Assembly (NCBI RefSeq): GCF_019097595.1
Contig: NC_080735.1
Location: 14,541,417 to 14,605,416 of the forward strand
Source of the DNA: Hemibagrus wyckioides
Lineage: Eukaryota > Chordata > Actinopteri > Siluriformes > Bagridae
Direction of reading: 5' to 3'
DNA length: 64,000 bases
In this document: positions 24,330 through 60,930 of the stretch, in pieces
How the letters are laid out: every line of letters begins with the position of its first letter
Position numbering within the stretch: position 1 is the first letter of the stretch
Position numbers and translations under genes: made by a program
The notes under the pieces: model-generated
Databases searched by the model: none
What the model was told of the DNA's origin: nothing
Seen by the model: only the letters and a program-made list of their open reading frames with translations

Positions 24330-26148
24330 TTAAGAAGGTGTGGCCTCTGTGTGTTTCAGTCTTTGTAAAGGAGGCGTGGCTTCTGTGTCAGTCTTAGTGA
24401 AGGAGGTGTGGCCTCTGTGTGTCAGTCTTAGTGAAGGAGGTGTGGCCACTGTGTCAGTCTTAGTGAAGGAGGTGTGGCCACTGTGTCAGTCTTAGTGAAG
24501 GAGGCGTGGCCTCTGTGTGTCAGTCTTAGTGAAGGAGGCATGGCCTCTGTGTGTCAGTCTTAGTGAAGGAGGTGTGGCCACTGTCAGTCTTAGTGAAGGA
24601 GGCGTGGTCTCTGTGTGTCAGTCTTAGTGAAGGAGGCATGGCCTCTGTGTCAGTCTTAGTGAAGGAGGCGTGGCCTCTGTGTTTCAGCCTTAGTGAAGGA
24701 GGCATGGCCTATGTGTGTCAGTCTTAGTGAAGGAGGCATGGCCTCTGTGTGTCAGTCTTAGTGAAGGAGGCATGGCCTCTGTGTCAGTCTTAGTGAAGGA
24801 GGCATGGCCTATGTGTGTCAGTCTTAGTGAAGGAGGAATGGCCTATGTGTGTCAGTCTTAGTGAAGGAGGCATGGCCTATGTGTGTCAGTCTTAGTGAAG
24901 GAGGCATGGCCTCTGTGTGTCAGTCTTAGTGAAGGAGGAATGGCCTATGTGTGTCAGTCTTAGTGAAGGAGGCATGGCCTCTGTGTGTCAGTCTTAGTGA
25001 AGGAGGAATGGCCTATGTGTGTCAGTCTTAGTGAAGGAGGCATGGCCTCTGTGTCAGTCTTAGTGAAGGAGGCATGGCCTCTGTGTGTCAGTCTTAGTGA
25101 AGGAGGCATGGCCTCTGTGTGTCAGTCTTAGTGAAGGAGGCATGGCCTATGTGTGTCAGTCTTAGTGAAGGAGGCATGGCCTATGTGTGTCAGTCTTAGT
25201 GAAGGAGGCATGGCCTCTGTGTCAGTCTTAGTGAAGGAGGCATGGCCACTGTGTCAGTCTTAGTGAAGGAGGCATGGCCTATGTGTGTCAGTCTTAGTGA
25301 AGGCGGCGTGGCCTCTGTGTGTCAGTCTTAGTGAAGGAGGCATGGCCTATGTGTGTCAGTCTTAGTGGAGGAGGCATGGCCTATGTGTGTCAGTCTTAGT
25401 GGAGGAGGTGTGGCCACTGTGTCAGTCTTAGTGAAGGAGGCATGGCCTATGTGTGTCAGTCTTAGTGAAGGAGGTGTGGCCACTGTGTCAGTCTTAGTGA
25501 AGGAGGCATGGCCTATGTGTGTCAGTCTTAGTGAAGGAGGTGTGGCCACTGTGTCAGTCTTAGTGAAGGAGGCATGGCCTCTGTGTCAGTCTTAGTGAAG
25601 GAGGTGTGGCCACTGTGTCAGTCTTAGTGAAGGAGGCATGGCCTATGTGTGTCAGTCTTAGTGAAGGAGGTGTGGCCACTGTGTCAGTCTTAGTGAAGGA
25701 GGCATGGCCTATGTGTGTCAGTCTTAGTGAAGGAGGTGTGGCCTCTGGGTCAGTCTTAGTGAAGGAGGCATGGCCTATGTGTGTCAGTCTTAGTGAAGGA
25801 GGAATGGCCACTGTGTCAGTCTTAGTGAAGGAGGCATGGCCTCTGTGTCAGTCTTAGTGAAGGAGGCATGGCCTCTGTGTGTCAGTCTTAGTTAAGAAGG
25901 CGTGGCCTCTGTGTGTCAGTCTTAGTGAAGGAGGCATGTCCTATGTGTGTCAGTCTTAGTGAAGGAGGTGTGGCCACTGTGTCAGTCTTAGTGAAGGAGG
26001 CATGGCCTATGTGTGTCAGTCTTAGTGAAGGAGGTGTGGCCACTGTGTCAGTCTTAGTGAAGGAGGTGTGGCCACTGTGTCAGTCTTAGTGAAGGAGGCG
26101 TGGCCACTGTGTCAATCTTAGTGAAGGAGGTGTGGCCTCTGTGTGTGT
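24330..26148. repeat. Minisatellite with 32/34-bp units and a 66-bp higher-order repeat
   Basis: About 55 head-to-tail copies of a unit reading cagtcttagtgaaggaggca followed by tggcc and a GT-variable tail. Units are 34 bp (ending ctatgtgtgt or ctctgtgtgt) or 32 bp (ending cactgtgt). Between about 25340 and 25800 long and short units alternate, giving a 66-bp higher-order period. Because 66 is a multiple of three, repeat-encoded open frames of about 80 residues appear on both strands. They are not genes. Confidence 0.95.
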
Positions 26149-26439
26149 GTGTGTTTTTTTTTTTTAAATGTATAATTCTTTTAGAATGCCTTGCATTTGT
26201 GTCCTGTGCTTCAGGGACATAACCAGGATATTTTTCCCCTGAATTTATTTTCTTAAAACTGAAATTTATTACAGCCTTAAAAGTTGACATATTGCATCCT
26301 TAGTGTATTTTTCCTTGCAATAGTTTTCAGAATTGTCCCAGAACCTTACCTTCCGTCCTTCACAATGGAATTCAAATTCATTTTAGAATAAATAAAACAG
26401 CACCGAAAGAATGATTCAGTCTGAGAAACGCAATGAAAG

Positions 26440-26475
26440 AGATCGGCAGTTCATGTAAAATACTTTTTATTTATT
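26440..26475 (-). terminator. Candidate poly(A) signal of the neurabin gene
   Basis: On the minus strand two overlapping AATAAA hexamers occur (plus-strand TTTATT at 26466-26471 and 26470-26475). They lie about 1.45 kb beyond the neurabin stop codon. If used, the 3' UTR runs from 27926 to about 26445 and includes a (GT)n tract at 27811-27839 (plus-strand CA). Confidence 0.4.
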
Positions 26476-27805
26476 TGTTACACATGTAAAACCATCTGTG
26501 GCGTAAAAGACAGTGAAGCTCTCACTTCCTGACAATTCCACTGACAGCGTTGCCTTATTATGTACAGCCAACAATAAAAATAAGCAGATTTTTTTCTTTT
26601 AAAAAAAGTAAAAAGACAAAGTGTACAGTAGGGCAGGTGATGTGTTCGGATAAAACTGCACACTCTTTCCATACAGTGGGTTTTGTTCCGCAAAGTGTGT
26701 GAGAGTGGGGGCTTCATAACACAGACATTCGCTTGCTACAGATTAAGGTTAGAGATTAAGCTAAAGTGCAGGGTGTGCTCTAGCATTCACGAAGCACTTC
26801 AGAGGACAAAATTCATCAGACACTGGACTCGATATAATCCCTTAAGACAGACCCAATATCAGGAGGCTCACATCTGAAAAGCTTCATGAATGCTGGCCAT
26901 AATGAGAAGTCACCTCACTGCTGCCCTCCAGTGTAAATAAATAGTAATCGACACTCCAGATTTTGTTCATGTCCCTCATCACTGACTCGAGGGTGGAGCT
27001 TTGGCTACCTTCATCATCCAACCACAAATTTCACACGATATGACATCATCATAATAGTTTAGCCTTTGATAAGTATGTGGGGGTTCCCCAGGGCTCAATA
27101 TTAGGCCCGATATTATTCAAAGTGCTTGAGCAAATATATAAATTCTTTAGTATGTAGACACAACAAAGCATTAAACGAATGTGGCTAGTGGTTTTAACTA
27201 CCTAATAGAATAGTTTACCTATGGTTAGCTTTCTTGCAGGCAAACATGGCTCCTGGTTTTGATTCCATAATGAAATATTTGGCTTCTTAGCTACTTAAGA
27301 GTTTCCTATAGAGCTTTGTTAGCTAAAGTACTTTGCTATCTACCAGAGCATATTCCAGCAAGCTTGGCTTGTGTTTTGCTATCATCATATTGTGGAATTA
27401 CGTTAAGCTAAACATAGCTTCAAGCCAAACGAGTGAGCTAAAGGAATAATGGTGATGTCACATACTGAGGTTTGTGATTTGATGACCCTTTGTTAACCCA
27501 AGGAGACGTGTCACTTCAGTGTGTTATCCTCGAACCCAAGTGGCTCCAGAGACTACATTTCTGCTCGGACAGTAAAAATGTAAACAATTTCATTTAGGTG
27601 GAAACGCAAGAATCGAATAAAAACAGCAGCAGTGCGATTAAGACACCTCGAGTCTTACATCTGGAGGTGATGAATCAAATCCTAAGATATAAAACTATCA
27701 TTGAAGATCGTAAAAAATATCTCGACTTATCCAGAGGAAGTGAGAGGATGTGCTAGAAGAAGCTAAATGAGCTATTCCCATCATATCCAGTAACAAGCAG
27801 TGCAT

Positions 27806-27841
<36 letters not shown>

Positions 27842-27926
27842 TGTACATGACATCTTGTTGGAAATGTCGGTGTTTCCCAGATCGGGGGCTTTTCCCTGAA
27901 GTGTAATATTTACTGGAGATTCAGAT

Positions 27927-52545
<24,619 letters not shown>

Positions 52546-53172
52546 TTTACAACTCTGACTCAAATCGTGCAAATAGGCCAAGGATTTAATCTTTTTAATA
52601 AAAGATGCAAGCTATAAAAAAAAAAAAAGAAGAAGAGAGAAATCAGCCTGTAGTTTTCCAGTTGCTTTTTGCTGGCATGTTTTTAACACAGCCTTAAACA
52701 GGACTGGACTCTCTGTTGTCTAGTCGAAGAGGGTTCTTGAAGAATACCACATTGCACTGAAGTGCTGTTACCTAAAGAAAAGAAAAGAAAAGATGAATTT
52801 TTAGGCTTGTCTTGAAAACAAAAATATCAGTCCAGGTTAATTCGCTTTATTTAAATGAATGTTTTAAAGATCACTGTGGCTTGATTAACATTTTAACATT
52901 AAAGAGTATTTACCATTGGTAAAATATTGAATACTTATCAGTGACTTAAATAAATAAATATTTGAATAAATACAAATAAATGTAAAAAAAAAAAATATAT
53001 TATTATACCAATAAATAAAAATAAATATTTATAAAGTCGCACTTGTTAAAAAAATACTTTATAAATATTTATTTACTTCTACTTAGGTATGATTTATCAT
53101 GCAGTAACAAATACAAACAAGAAAACTTATTCAAAGAAACATTTGTCATACTACTCTTTAAAAAAATTTCCC

Positions 53173-53173
<1 letters not shown>

Positions 53174-53238
<65 letters not shown>

Positions 53239-53248
53239 CGCGCGCGCG
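53174..53248. repeat. (TG)n-(CG)n tract, Z-DNA prone
   Basis: About 28 TG units run directly into about 9 CG units. Both halves are alternating purine-pyrimidine. The tract lies about 140 bp inside the presumed first intron of the neurabin gene. Confidence 0.95.
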
Positions 53249-53388
53249 TGTTTATTAAAACCTAGTGTGACTCCGGTGTGAACCGGGACGCCGCTGTCTT
53301 TTTAATTTTGCCACGGATTCACTAGAAATCGATACCGATAGCACACTTTCCTCCACCAACAGAGCCAAGAAAACTCGATCAAACTCAC

Positions 53389-53650
53389 CATAACTCCACG
53401 CATATCAGCGGAGGAGGAGAACTGACATAATCATCCACATTCAGAAGCAACCAGACCAAACTTGTCGCACCCTTTTCAAGCGCCTCGCTGCCTGCAGCCT
53501 TCACTCTGTGGAAACGACTCCGGGGGAGCAAGCCTTATCCTCGAGTGCGCGCTCCCGCTGGAGAAGGTTTATCGGGAGCGCGCGATCGTGCGCGCGGTGG
53601 AAGGCGGCGGCGACGCGCGCGAGGGTGGAAAAAACAAAACAAAACAAAAA
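53389..53650 (-). promoter_or_regulatory. ppp1r9a: Presumed neurabin non-coding exon 1 and CpG-rich promoter
   Basis: On the minus strand a strong donor reads ttatg|gtgagtttg, putting the exon's 3' edge at 53389. It would splice to the acceptor at 52611. The sequence behind it, about 53500-53625, is the most CpG-dense stretch in this part of the window (gcgcgcgatcgtgcgcgcgg). This fits a promoter. The transcription start cannot be fixed from the sequence. Confidence 0.5.
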
Positions 53651-53894
53651 AAGGTCCGAGGAAAAGCCGTGGGGAAAAAAAACCCTAATTTGCCTGCTGG
53701 CTCGAGGGATATAAACTGGTACAAAAGACAGTAGTGAGATTTTCTGAAAGCAACAGATGACTGAACTGCTGGGGTCAAAAAAGGGGGTCAGATTTAAGAT
53801 CTAATTGTCTGATGCTCATTCAATTTAATTATCTAGAGCTTTTAACAATAAACATTGTCTCAAAGCAGCTTATGATTATGCCTTGGACTGTATA

Positions 53895-54118
53895 TAGCAT
53901 CTCGCACTTTACAGAACCTTCACTCATCCATGCATTCATCTTATTAAGTGCCTGCTCATAGTGGATATGGAGCATAATGACCACTGGACGTGAGAACGGG
54001 GTACGCTTTGACTGGGTGTCCAGTCCTTCCTTCCCAGGACACCATGAGAAACAATTTAGTGTGGCTGGTTCATGTACTGGTATGTTTTGGGGAGGTGGAA
54101 GGAAACCGGAGAACTCTT

Positions 54119-54154
<36 letters not shown>

Positions 54155-54190
54155 AAAGCCATACAGACATGGAGAACATGCACATACTGT
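53895..54190. repeat. SINE-like body with (CA)n
   Basis: A degraded copy of the fish repeat family with 'ggaaaccggagaact', an internal (CA)n run (54120-54151) and 'atggagaacatgcacatact'. Related bodies lie at 43000-43270 and 61261-61400. Confidence 0.5.
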
Positions 54191-57100
54191 AGACAGTACA
54201 CTACATTGAGAACCCTTATCATCACAAATCGCTCCTTTTTCCACCAACGTCCGTATTGTAAATGAAACCTTAACATGATGTGCTGTTTGTTATATACATG
54301 GAGTTCAGGTATTTAGCTCTGTCTTGTATGGTTTTAGATTTCTAAAGAGGTCATACTTGCGAGCTTTTCTAAAAAAAAAAAACCCTGCTCTGTAGATTTT
54401 GACATAGAACCGAGAATTACTACATTTCATTTCATTTCATTTCTGTGAAGTAAAACAGTAAAACAGGCTCACTTCAGTGACTGCACAGTGTCAGAGGAGT
54501 CTGAGCCACTATGTGCAGGTTATTTGTGAAATGTTTGGATCCCAAAAGGGCCTCATGAGATTAGGACTGTCAAGTGAAATAAGTACAATCTTCTCCGGAG
54601 CCACTCTTCCAGAGAGCAGAACTGACATGGAGAAGCTTTTGTCTTTCTGATACACATTTAGGTCACGTCTGACGAGGGGAGACGAGAGGATTAATAAGTT
54701 GTGCGGATGTTGGAAGTGTACTTTAGCTGCTGTCTGACGTTTCCTTTTTTAGATTTTCAATGGGGCTACAGGGCTAATGTAGCTAAAAATGAAAGGAAGT
54801 TGGGTTTTAACCTCAAAACTTCACTGTTAATATCTGCATCAAACCATGTCCTGTTAGAGTTTTGGACACAGTGAGACCTTAGACATCATATTCTGAAATT
54901 GAACCTTGTATACAAACACTGTATAGTACATTTCACCTCATAGACCTCAGCATCAAAATGTTTTCCTCACTACCTCAAGCTTAAATTAGACAAAACTTTC
55001 TATATAAAGGATTATGTACAGTATATAGCCAAAAGTATGTGCATGTTCCAAATCCATGGGCATTAACAAAGAATTTTGTGGCAACATTTTGGGAAAAATT
55101 CACATATGGGTGTGATGGGCACGTGTCCACATACTTCTGGTCTTATAGTTTAGGTTCAAGTGTCATTTGAAGAAAGTATTTGCGGTTATATTGATGGGTT
55201 GAGATAGACTTCTTTGGGGAAAACTACAAAAAGGAATTGTTGGAAAGAGATATTTGCCTCGATATCACGATAAACAAGTGATCCTGGTGTAGCCGAAGCA
55301 TCTGTTAGCCTTTCTGTGGCTCATGGCTTGCAGTAAACCTTAAGTATGTCCGAGGGTGTGTATGTGTGTGTGTGTGTGTGTGTGAGAGAGAGTGACTCCT
55401 CTAACAGATGGCATTTTACAGCCGCTACATATTGAGAGTAGATTATCTCTACTGATCCCCTGTCAATCAACACACCTCAGAAACAGACCTGTAGTAGTGC
55501 GGCTTTAGGGTTAAACATATAAGCTTGATACTCATCTGCATAGACGACAATGCCGTATGTAATTCGCTCCACACACACAGACTTTACATCCAAGCTCAGC
55601 TCCCCTCAGCTCACAATATAAACTGATCTCAGATCAGATAGGGTGACCGTTTCAGATTCTTACCAATCTGGGATCATGTCATTCATTTTGCTGCACTATA
55701 TCAGTGACACTGAATCTGAATCTTATTTTCCCAAAGCATGCCTTTTTTAAAAAACAGTTATTTTGGTTACATAATCTCAAGACACATTCCATGTTAAAAA
55801 TAGAATGATGCCAGAAAAATCAAAGTACATTAGAGAAGAAAAAACGAGCTAATGTGCCGCTTACCGTGTCTTTTTTAGATGAATCCAACTTTATGCCTGT
55901 CAAGCTGCACTGATAGATTACTTTCCATGAATACAATAACTCTTTCTTTCTTTCTTTCTTTCTTTCTTTCCTTTATAAGCCTTCCTTCTAGTTATTCACT
56001 GGTGAGGAGCTCTGGCTTGGTAATATATTACTGACATCCTTTGTACTTGGCCTGGGTTTGTTTCATGGCCTGAATTTGGTGCTGTTTTCCCCAGGTGGCC
56101 TCTGGACCTAGATTTATAAAAATATCACCCAATCAAAGTGGCAGTGAAGGAAAGAGAGGGAAAGAAAAAAAAGGGAGCGAGTTTGTGAGAAGGATAAATT
56201 TGGAAGATTCGGATTCTCGGTGCTGATATGCGTTTCTTCCTCACAAATCACTCCTTCACATTAAAGTATGAGGAAGTTATAATGTCCAGGGGAGTGGTTT
56301 TATATATATATATATACATATGTACAGCTGTTTCTAAGCACACAATGTTCTGAGTTAGACTGGGAGGCTTCTGAAGTAAACACACACCCTCATAAATCTG
56401 AACTTCTCGTAAATGCCCGTTACCATGCAGTAGTCTCTGATAAGGCTGTTATGCCAACAAGCATCTAGTTTCTGTGAAGAAAACAGTTTCAGTGACAGCC
56501 ATGAAAATAAGAAAAAGAGGAAATGAGGTAATCTGTGAAACAAGAAAGTGGGAGGGTTGATTAAAGATCAACCATTAATACCATAAATAAATACCATTTT
56601 TATTATAAAATATGTGTGTAAAATACAGTATGTGGGATATGAAGTGAAACCATTTTAACATGGGTACAATTTTAACACACAGGTATTGGACTCGGGCTTT
56701 AGACACAATATTGCTGATGTAATACATACTATAAATACACTATTAACAAGAATTGCTATTAAACTTAAGTTGCATGAAATAAATAAATAAAATCCACTTG
56801 TCAAAGTGTGTGTTCATAAGCAGGTAAAATGTGAAGGTGTGTATCTTCAACCACTATAATTCTGTGTAAGGTTATCCGACAGAGGGCAACGCACACGTCT
56901 CACACTGAGAGCCGACAGAGTCCTGATCTCATTTTATATTAGAATCACAGCCAGAAAATTTCATTTCTTTATACTGATTGAAAATGATTAAATTTCTATT
57001 CCGCCGGCATAATGGAACACCAGTGTACTGGGAAAAAGGATTAAATAATTAATAAAGCCTACAAAATGTACAGCAACTAGAAAACCCTCATTGTGTCTCT

Positions 57101-57309
57101 CACAGCTACTATAACTGCACTTCGGATTTGATCATAAGTACATTTATTAAATAGAATTAATAAAATGTAGAATATTGTTTCTGGATTAAAGTGTAAATTC
57201 TTGTGCTGATAACATTCATAAAGTCAAAGGAAGAAAACAGTATATATATATGCATATTGTATTCTTAAGATTTTCTTCTTTCTTCTTTTTCTATATTTTT
57301 GTGTATATA
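54191..57309. other. Intergenic, no gene seen
   Basis: This contains only simple repeats, (GT)n-(GA)n near 55358-55391 and (TTTC)n near 55941-55970, plus the second copy of an unclassified dispersed repeat at 56808-57035. No open frame resembles a known family. Confidence 0.6.
56808..57035 (+). repeat. Dispersed repeat, copy 2 of an unclassified pair
   Basis: Similar along its length to 40205-40435: ttcataagcaggtaaaatgt, gtgtatcttcaaccactata, tcacagccagaaaatt and acaccagtgtactggg. Same strand, several small indels. Confidence 0.6.
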
Positions 57310-57729
57310 CACCAACCAGGCATAACATTATGACCACCTGCCTCTTTTGCTGCTAAAACAGCCCTGACCCATCCTGCACTGTGTATTCTGACACCTTTCT
57401 ATCAGAACCTGCATTAACTTCTTCAGTAACTTGAGAAACAGTAGCTCGTCTGTTGGATCGGATCACACGGGCCAGCCTTCGCTCCCCACGTGTATCAATA
57501 AGCCTTGACCGTCCATGACCCTGTCTCTGGTTCACCACTGCTCCTTCCTTGTACCACTTTTGATAGATACTGACCACTGCAGACCGGGAACACCCCACAA
57601 GAGCTGCAGTTTTGGAGATGCTCTGATCCAGTCGTCTAGCCATCACAGTCTGGTCCTTCGTCAAACTCGCTCAAATCCTTACGCTTGTCCATTTTTCCTG
57701 CTTCTAACTCATCAACTTTGAGGACAAAA
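57310..57729 (-). mobile_element. Tc1-like derivative, family B copy 6, with intact DNA-binding frame
   Basis: The end CACCAACCAGGCATAACATT is present at 57310; the other end is truncated. The minus strand keeps an unbroken frame, 57664 down to 57353. It carries [34 protein letters not shown] sequence and [16 protein letters not shown], which is the bipartite helix-turn-helix DNA-binding region of a Tc1-like transposase. The catalytic domain is absent. This is the only copy here whose DNA-binding frame is open at this length. Confidence 0.8.
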
Positions 57730-58159
57730 TGACAGATGGAAGTGTTGAAACAACAGCTAGTACTGTACAAAATATTATGTAAAAATAGTTTGCATACAAT
57801 TTTTAACATGCAGTATGGTAGATTAGTTAGATTTGGGATGTAGTCCAAAACCTTCTAAGAGCAGTCTGATAAGTTCTCTTGGCACCATGTTCTCGGACAG
57901 ATGGTGATCTATTTTATCTCCCAATATTCACCCATTTCCCACACGCTCCAGGCCACGAGTGCTGCAGATTTAATCACCGAGGCCTTCTTTAGCATAACAC
58001 GAAGCACAGATAACAAAGATACTCCCACGACGTGGCTAATTTAAGCCGTCATCTGAAACGTTTTCAGCAAACATGGTCCTGGAAAATACTCAATACAGTG
58101 ACAAAGGCAATGTGTAAATGTTTTCTGTAAAGCAGAATGTCATTTCCCTGTTTGCTTTT

Positions 58160-58202
<43 letters not shown>

Positions 58203-59000
58203 ATTAATATCTTAATAATCTGTAATTATTTAAAAAGTGGTCTGGATAGTTATACACCTGAATCACACACACTACTCTTTCAATGAATCCACAATATTTA
58301 TTGATACATACTTGGTGTGAGTTCAGTTCCTCTCTATTTTTCCTCTCTGTTTAACTTTAAACACTGGGAGCAAGTGATACTTTTCCATCTCACACTGACT
58401 GTATTGGTGTGTGTGGAGCTGGCTGATGCAGTGGAAAGCAGCTGTGTTTCTGTTTATCATCTCAAACCACTCGAGTCTCTTCAGAGACCTTTAGCAAAGG
58501 TCTTGCAAAGCACACAGAGAGTACACAGAGCAGGTTCTATAAGCTATATAAACTATAAGCAGTCACATGGGATCTCTGAGCCATGCCACCATGGCATGGC
58601 ATGGCATGGCAGTAGGTAGCATTGCTCACAGCATAGCTCACCACTTCAGGGCCCTGGATTTGACTTTTACTGTCTGTGTAGAAATTCATGTTTTCTTCTG
58701 GTTCTCCGGCTTCTTCTAAAATCCCCAAATCATGCTGGCTACACCAAATTGCCCCTGGTGCCATGTGATGGATTAGTGAACCAACCAGGATGTATTCGTG
58801 CTATTTGCCTAGCGTTCATGTGACCAGGATAAAGTGCAGATAAATTAATGTTTTAATGTTAAGACACAAGGAATCCATGTTTGTCGTCTTCAGCTTTTCC
58901 CAGAGTGCTTCTTGTGTTTCATAAATCAATAATGATTTGGCTAGGGGGTGTAGGACAAGTCAGATGTTGCTTAGCATCACATGACAAGCATGCCCAATAT
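57730..59000. other. Intergenic, no gene seen
   Basis: A (TC)n run lies at about 58164-58195. A short (CATGG)n tandem is at about 58591-58608, and degraded SINE-like body sequence lies at about 58610-58840. No coding sequence is recognised. Confidence 0.55.
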
Positions 59001-59064
59001 TTTACCTAATCCTCTTTCGGTTTCTCTCTCTCTTTTTTTCTCACTCATTCACTCTCTCCCTCTG

Positions 59065-59637
59065 TCTCTGGCAAGCTATGCATCCCACTCCTGAGCTCCC
59101 AGTGTTCTGAGTTTCCAGTGTGACCGCTTCTTCTTTCTGGACCTGCCTGATCCATCCAGACGCTCTACTCCTGGTTGGAGTCTCATCCCTTGGTGGTGGT
59201 GCTCACTGCTGCTGTGGATAGATCTGCATGGCCCAGGGGACTGCTGTGGATAGAACCACTTGGAGACTATCACACCATCTTTGAACTGCCGTTGTCTCAA
59301 TCAAGAAATTCTATAATGAACTCAAAAAGAAATTATGCTGACTCCTATAAGGAGTTCTTGGTTGCTCAATTGCATGTGAATATAAACTGATGTACACAGA
59401 ACATTATTTACAGATGAGGTTTCTCTTCTGAGCCTGGTTCCTTTCAAGGTTTCTCCCTCATATCATCCTCAGGGAGTTTTTCCTCGCCACCGTCGCCTCA
59501 GACTTCTCATTAGGGATAAATGTTAGAGATAAAAAGGGAACTTATCTTTAAAGTCCATAATATTTTCTGTTTCTACACTTCTTTAAAGCTGCTTTGAGAC
59601 AATGTCCACTGTCGCTATACAAATAAAATTGAATTGA
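59065..59637 (-). repeat. Dispersed non-autonomous repeat, longer copy
   Basis: The right end (minus-strand ttcaattttatttgtatagc, then ttgtctcaaagcagctttaa) and the adjacent block (caaggtttctccctcatatc, gggagtttttcctcgccacc on plus) match the family seen at 29925-30085. It continues left through sequence typical of the full repeat (gcctgatccatccagacgct). No protein frame was identified. Confidence 0.5.
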
Positions 59638-60058
59638 ATGGATTCACAGATACCAAACGATGTGCTGAAGGAGGAAGTGATTGTAGTTATAATGTGGTTT
59701 CACAGCACTAATAGCCTCTACAGAAATGGCCTTGTTTTCTCTGATAGCATTCTTACTATGTATTTATTTCAGGTCTCACTACTTCAAATTGTCATCTGCC
59801 TCAAAAAACATTGGGTCTACATTCATAAAACTCATACAATAGTAGAAGATACTGTCAGAAAAATAATATTAAAGCAATTAGATGTATAATGTAAGCTTAC
59901 AAGTACATTCTAAGTGAACATGCATGAAGGGAAACTCTGGCGCCAACAGCAGGAAGAAATGGAAATAACAAATTCATAGAGGAAAAAAAATACAGATACA
60001 GAAAAGTGCCAGCATGTCCTACATATATTGTTTAATAAATCCCTAACAAAAATAACAG

Positions 60059-60109
60059 AGTTAGGGTTTAACCCTAGGGGCTAACCCTAACCCTAACCCT
60101 AGGTAACAC
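60059..60109. repeat. Interstitial telomere-like tract with an inverted junction
   Basis: It reads ttagggtttaaccctagg followed by three to four CCCTAA units. The first part is a head-to-head TTAGGG/CCCTAA palindrome. It is very short, about 50 bp. Confidence 0.75.
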
Positions 60110-60264
60110 AGACCTATTTAATTATCCAGACTGCTTTATGACACAGATACAGCTTCTTAGATAAAGTGTTGATAGAAACTAATATCCCTAAAGGATATTT
60201 AATACCTTGCTGTTTCAGTGGTTTAAAGTTCTCGTAATAAAGCAATAAAATAGAGCAACAAAGG

Positions 60265-60265
<1 letters not shown>

Positions 60266-60317
<52 letters not shown>
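60266..60317. repeat. (GT)n microsatellite
   Basis: About 25 uninterrupted GT units, ending just before a CTCF-like motif. Confidence 0.95.
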
Positions 60318-60318
<1 letters not shown>

Positions 60319-60335
60319 GTGAGACGTAAATAAAT

Positions 60336-60350
60336 GGCGCCATCTGCTGG
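60336..60350 (-). promoter_or_regulatory. CTCF-like motif 1
   Basis: Plus-strand GGCGCCATCTGCTGG is, on the minus strand, CCAGCAGATGGCGCC. This matches the core CTCF consensus (CCASYAGRKGGC). It is a motif match only. Confidence 0.45.
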
Positions 60351-60479
60351 AAGACTTAAATGCAAAAACTTCTTAATGATTAAAAAATACAAAATTATTT
60401 GAACAAATAAAACCTATATATACTTATATATACTATATAGAGTTAATTTATTAGCCTAAATTTAAGTGGCCTTTATTCG

Positions 60480-60660
60480 TCACATATACATTACTACACA
60501 ATGAAATTATCCCATCCCAGTGCAGGGTCAGCCTCAAGCAGGCGAAGGTTAGGGGTCTTGCTCAAGGGCCCAACAGTGGCAGCTTGGCAGTGGGGCTTGA
60601 ACCCCGATCTTCCGATCAGTGACCCCTCCATGACCGCTAAGCCACCATGTCCTGACAGCA
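60480..60660. mobile_element. SINE-like repeat, copy 1
   Basis: It contains ggtcttgctcaagggcccaa, cagtggcagcttggcagtgg and ccgctaagccaccatgtcc, typical of a widespread fish repeat. A second, diverged copy lies at 60785-60930 and partial copies lie at 4608-4680 and 590-640. Confidence 0.55.
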
Positions 60661-60784
60661 CACATGAACCTTTATCAGTTTCAGCTACAATAATTTACCC
60701 TGCCTACGTAATTCCATTTAACAACCCAAAGCATTTACCACCGCCCTAGGGTTTTTGCATACCCAAGCTTATTATCAAGCTGCG

Positions 60785-60930
60785 GTCAGAGCACAGGGTC
60801 AAGCCATGGTACAGTGCCCCTGGAGCAGGTGGGGTTAAAGACCTTGCTCAAGGGCCCAACTTTGATAGCTTGACAGTTTGGAGGCTTGAACCCCAAACCC
60901 AGCACCTGAGCCACCATGTCCCTATGGCAC
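60785..60930. mobile_element. SINE-like repeat, copy 2
   Basis: It repeats gaccttgctcaagggcccaa and aggcttgaacccc, ending cctgagccaccatgtcc, so it is a second insertion of the same family as 60480-60660. Confidence 0.55.

Noticed and set aside
25328..25857. Repeated 22-residue frames on both strands that look like a repeat protein
   Set aside because: They result from the 66-bp higher-order period of a minisatellite, with no flanking gene structure.
24330..26148. Regularly spaced repeats suggesting a CRISPR array
   Set aside because: Units are contiguous with no unique spacers, and the context is a vertebrate genome.
22371..27926. Possible PDK gene between integrin and neurabin, expected from human synteny
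   Set aside because: No kinase-like exon was recognised on either strand. The interval is 3' UTR, transposon and minisatellite.
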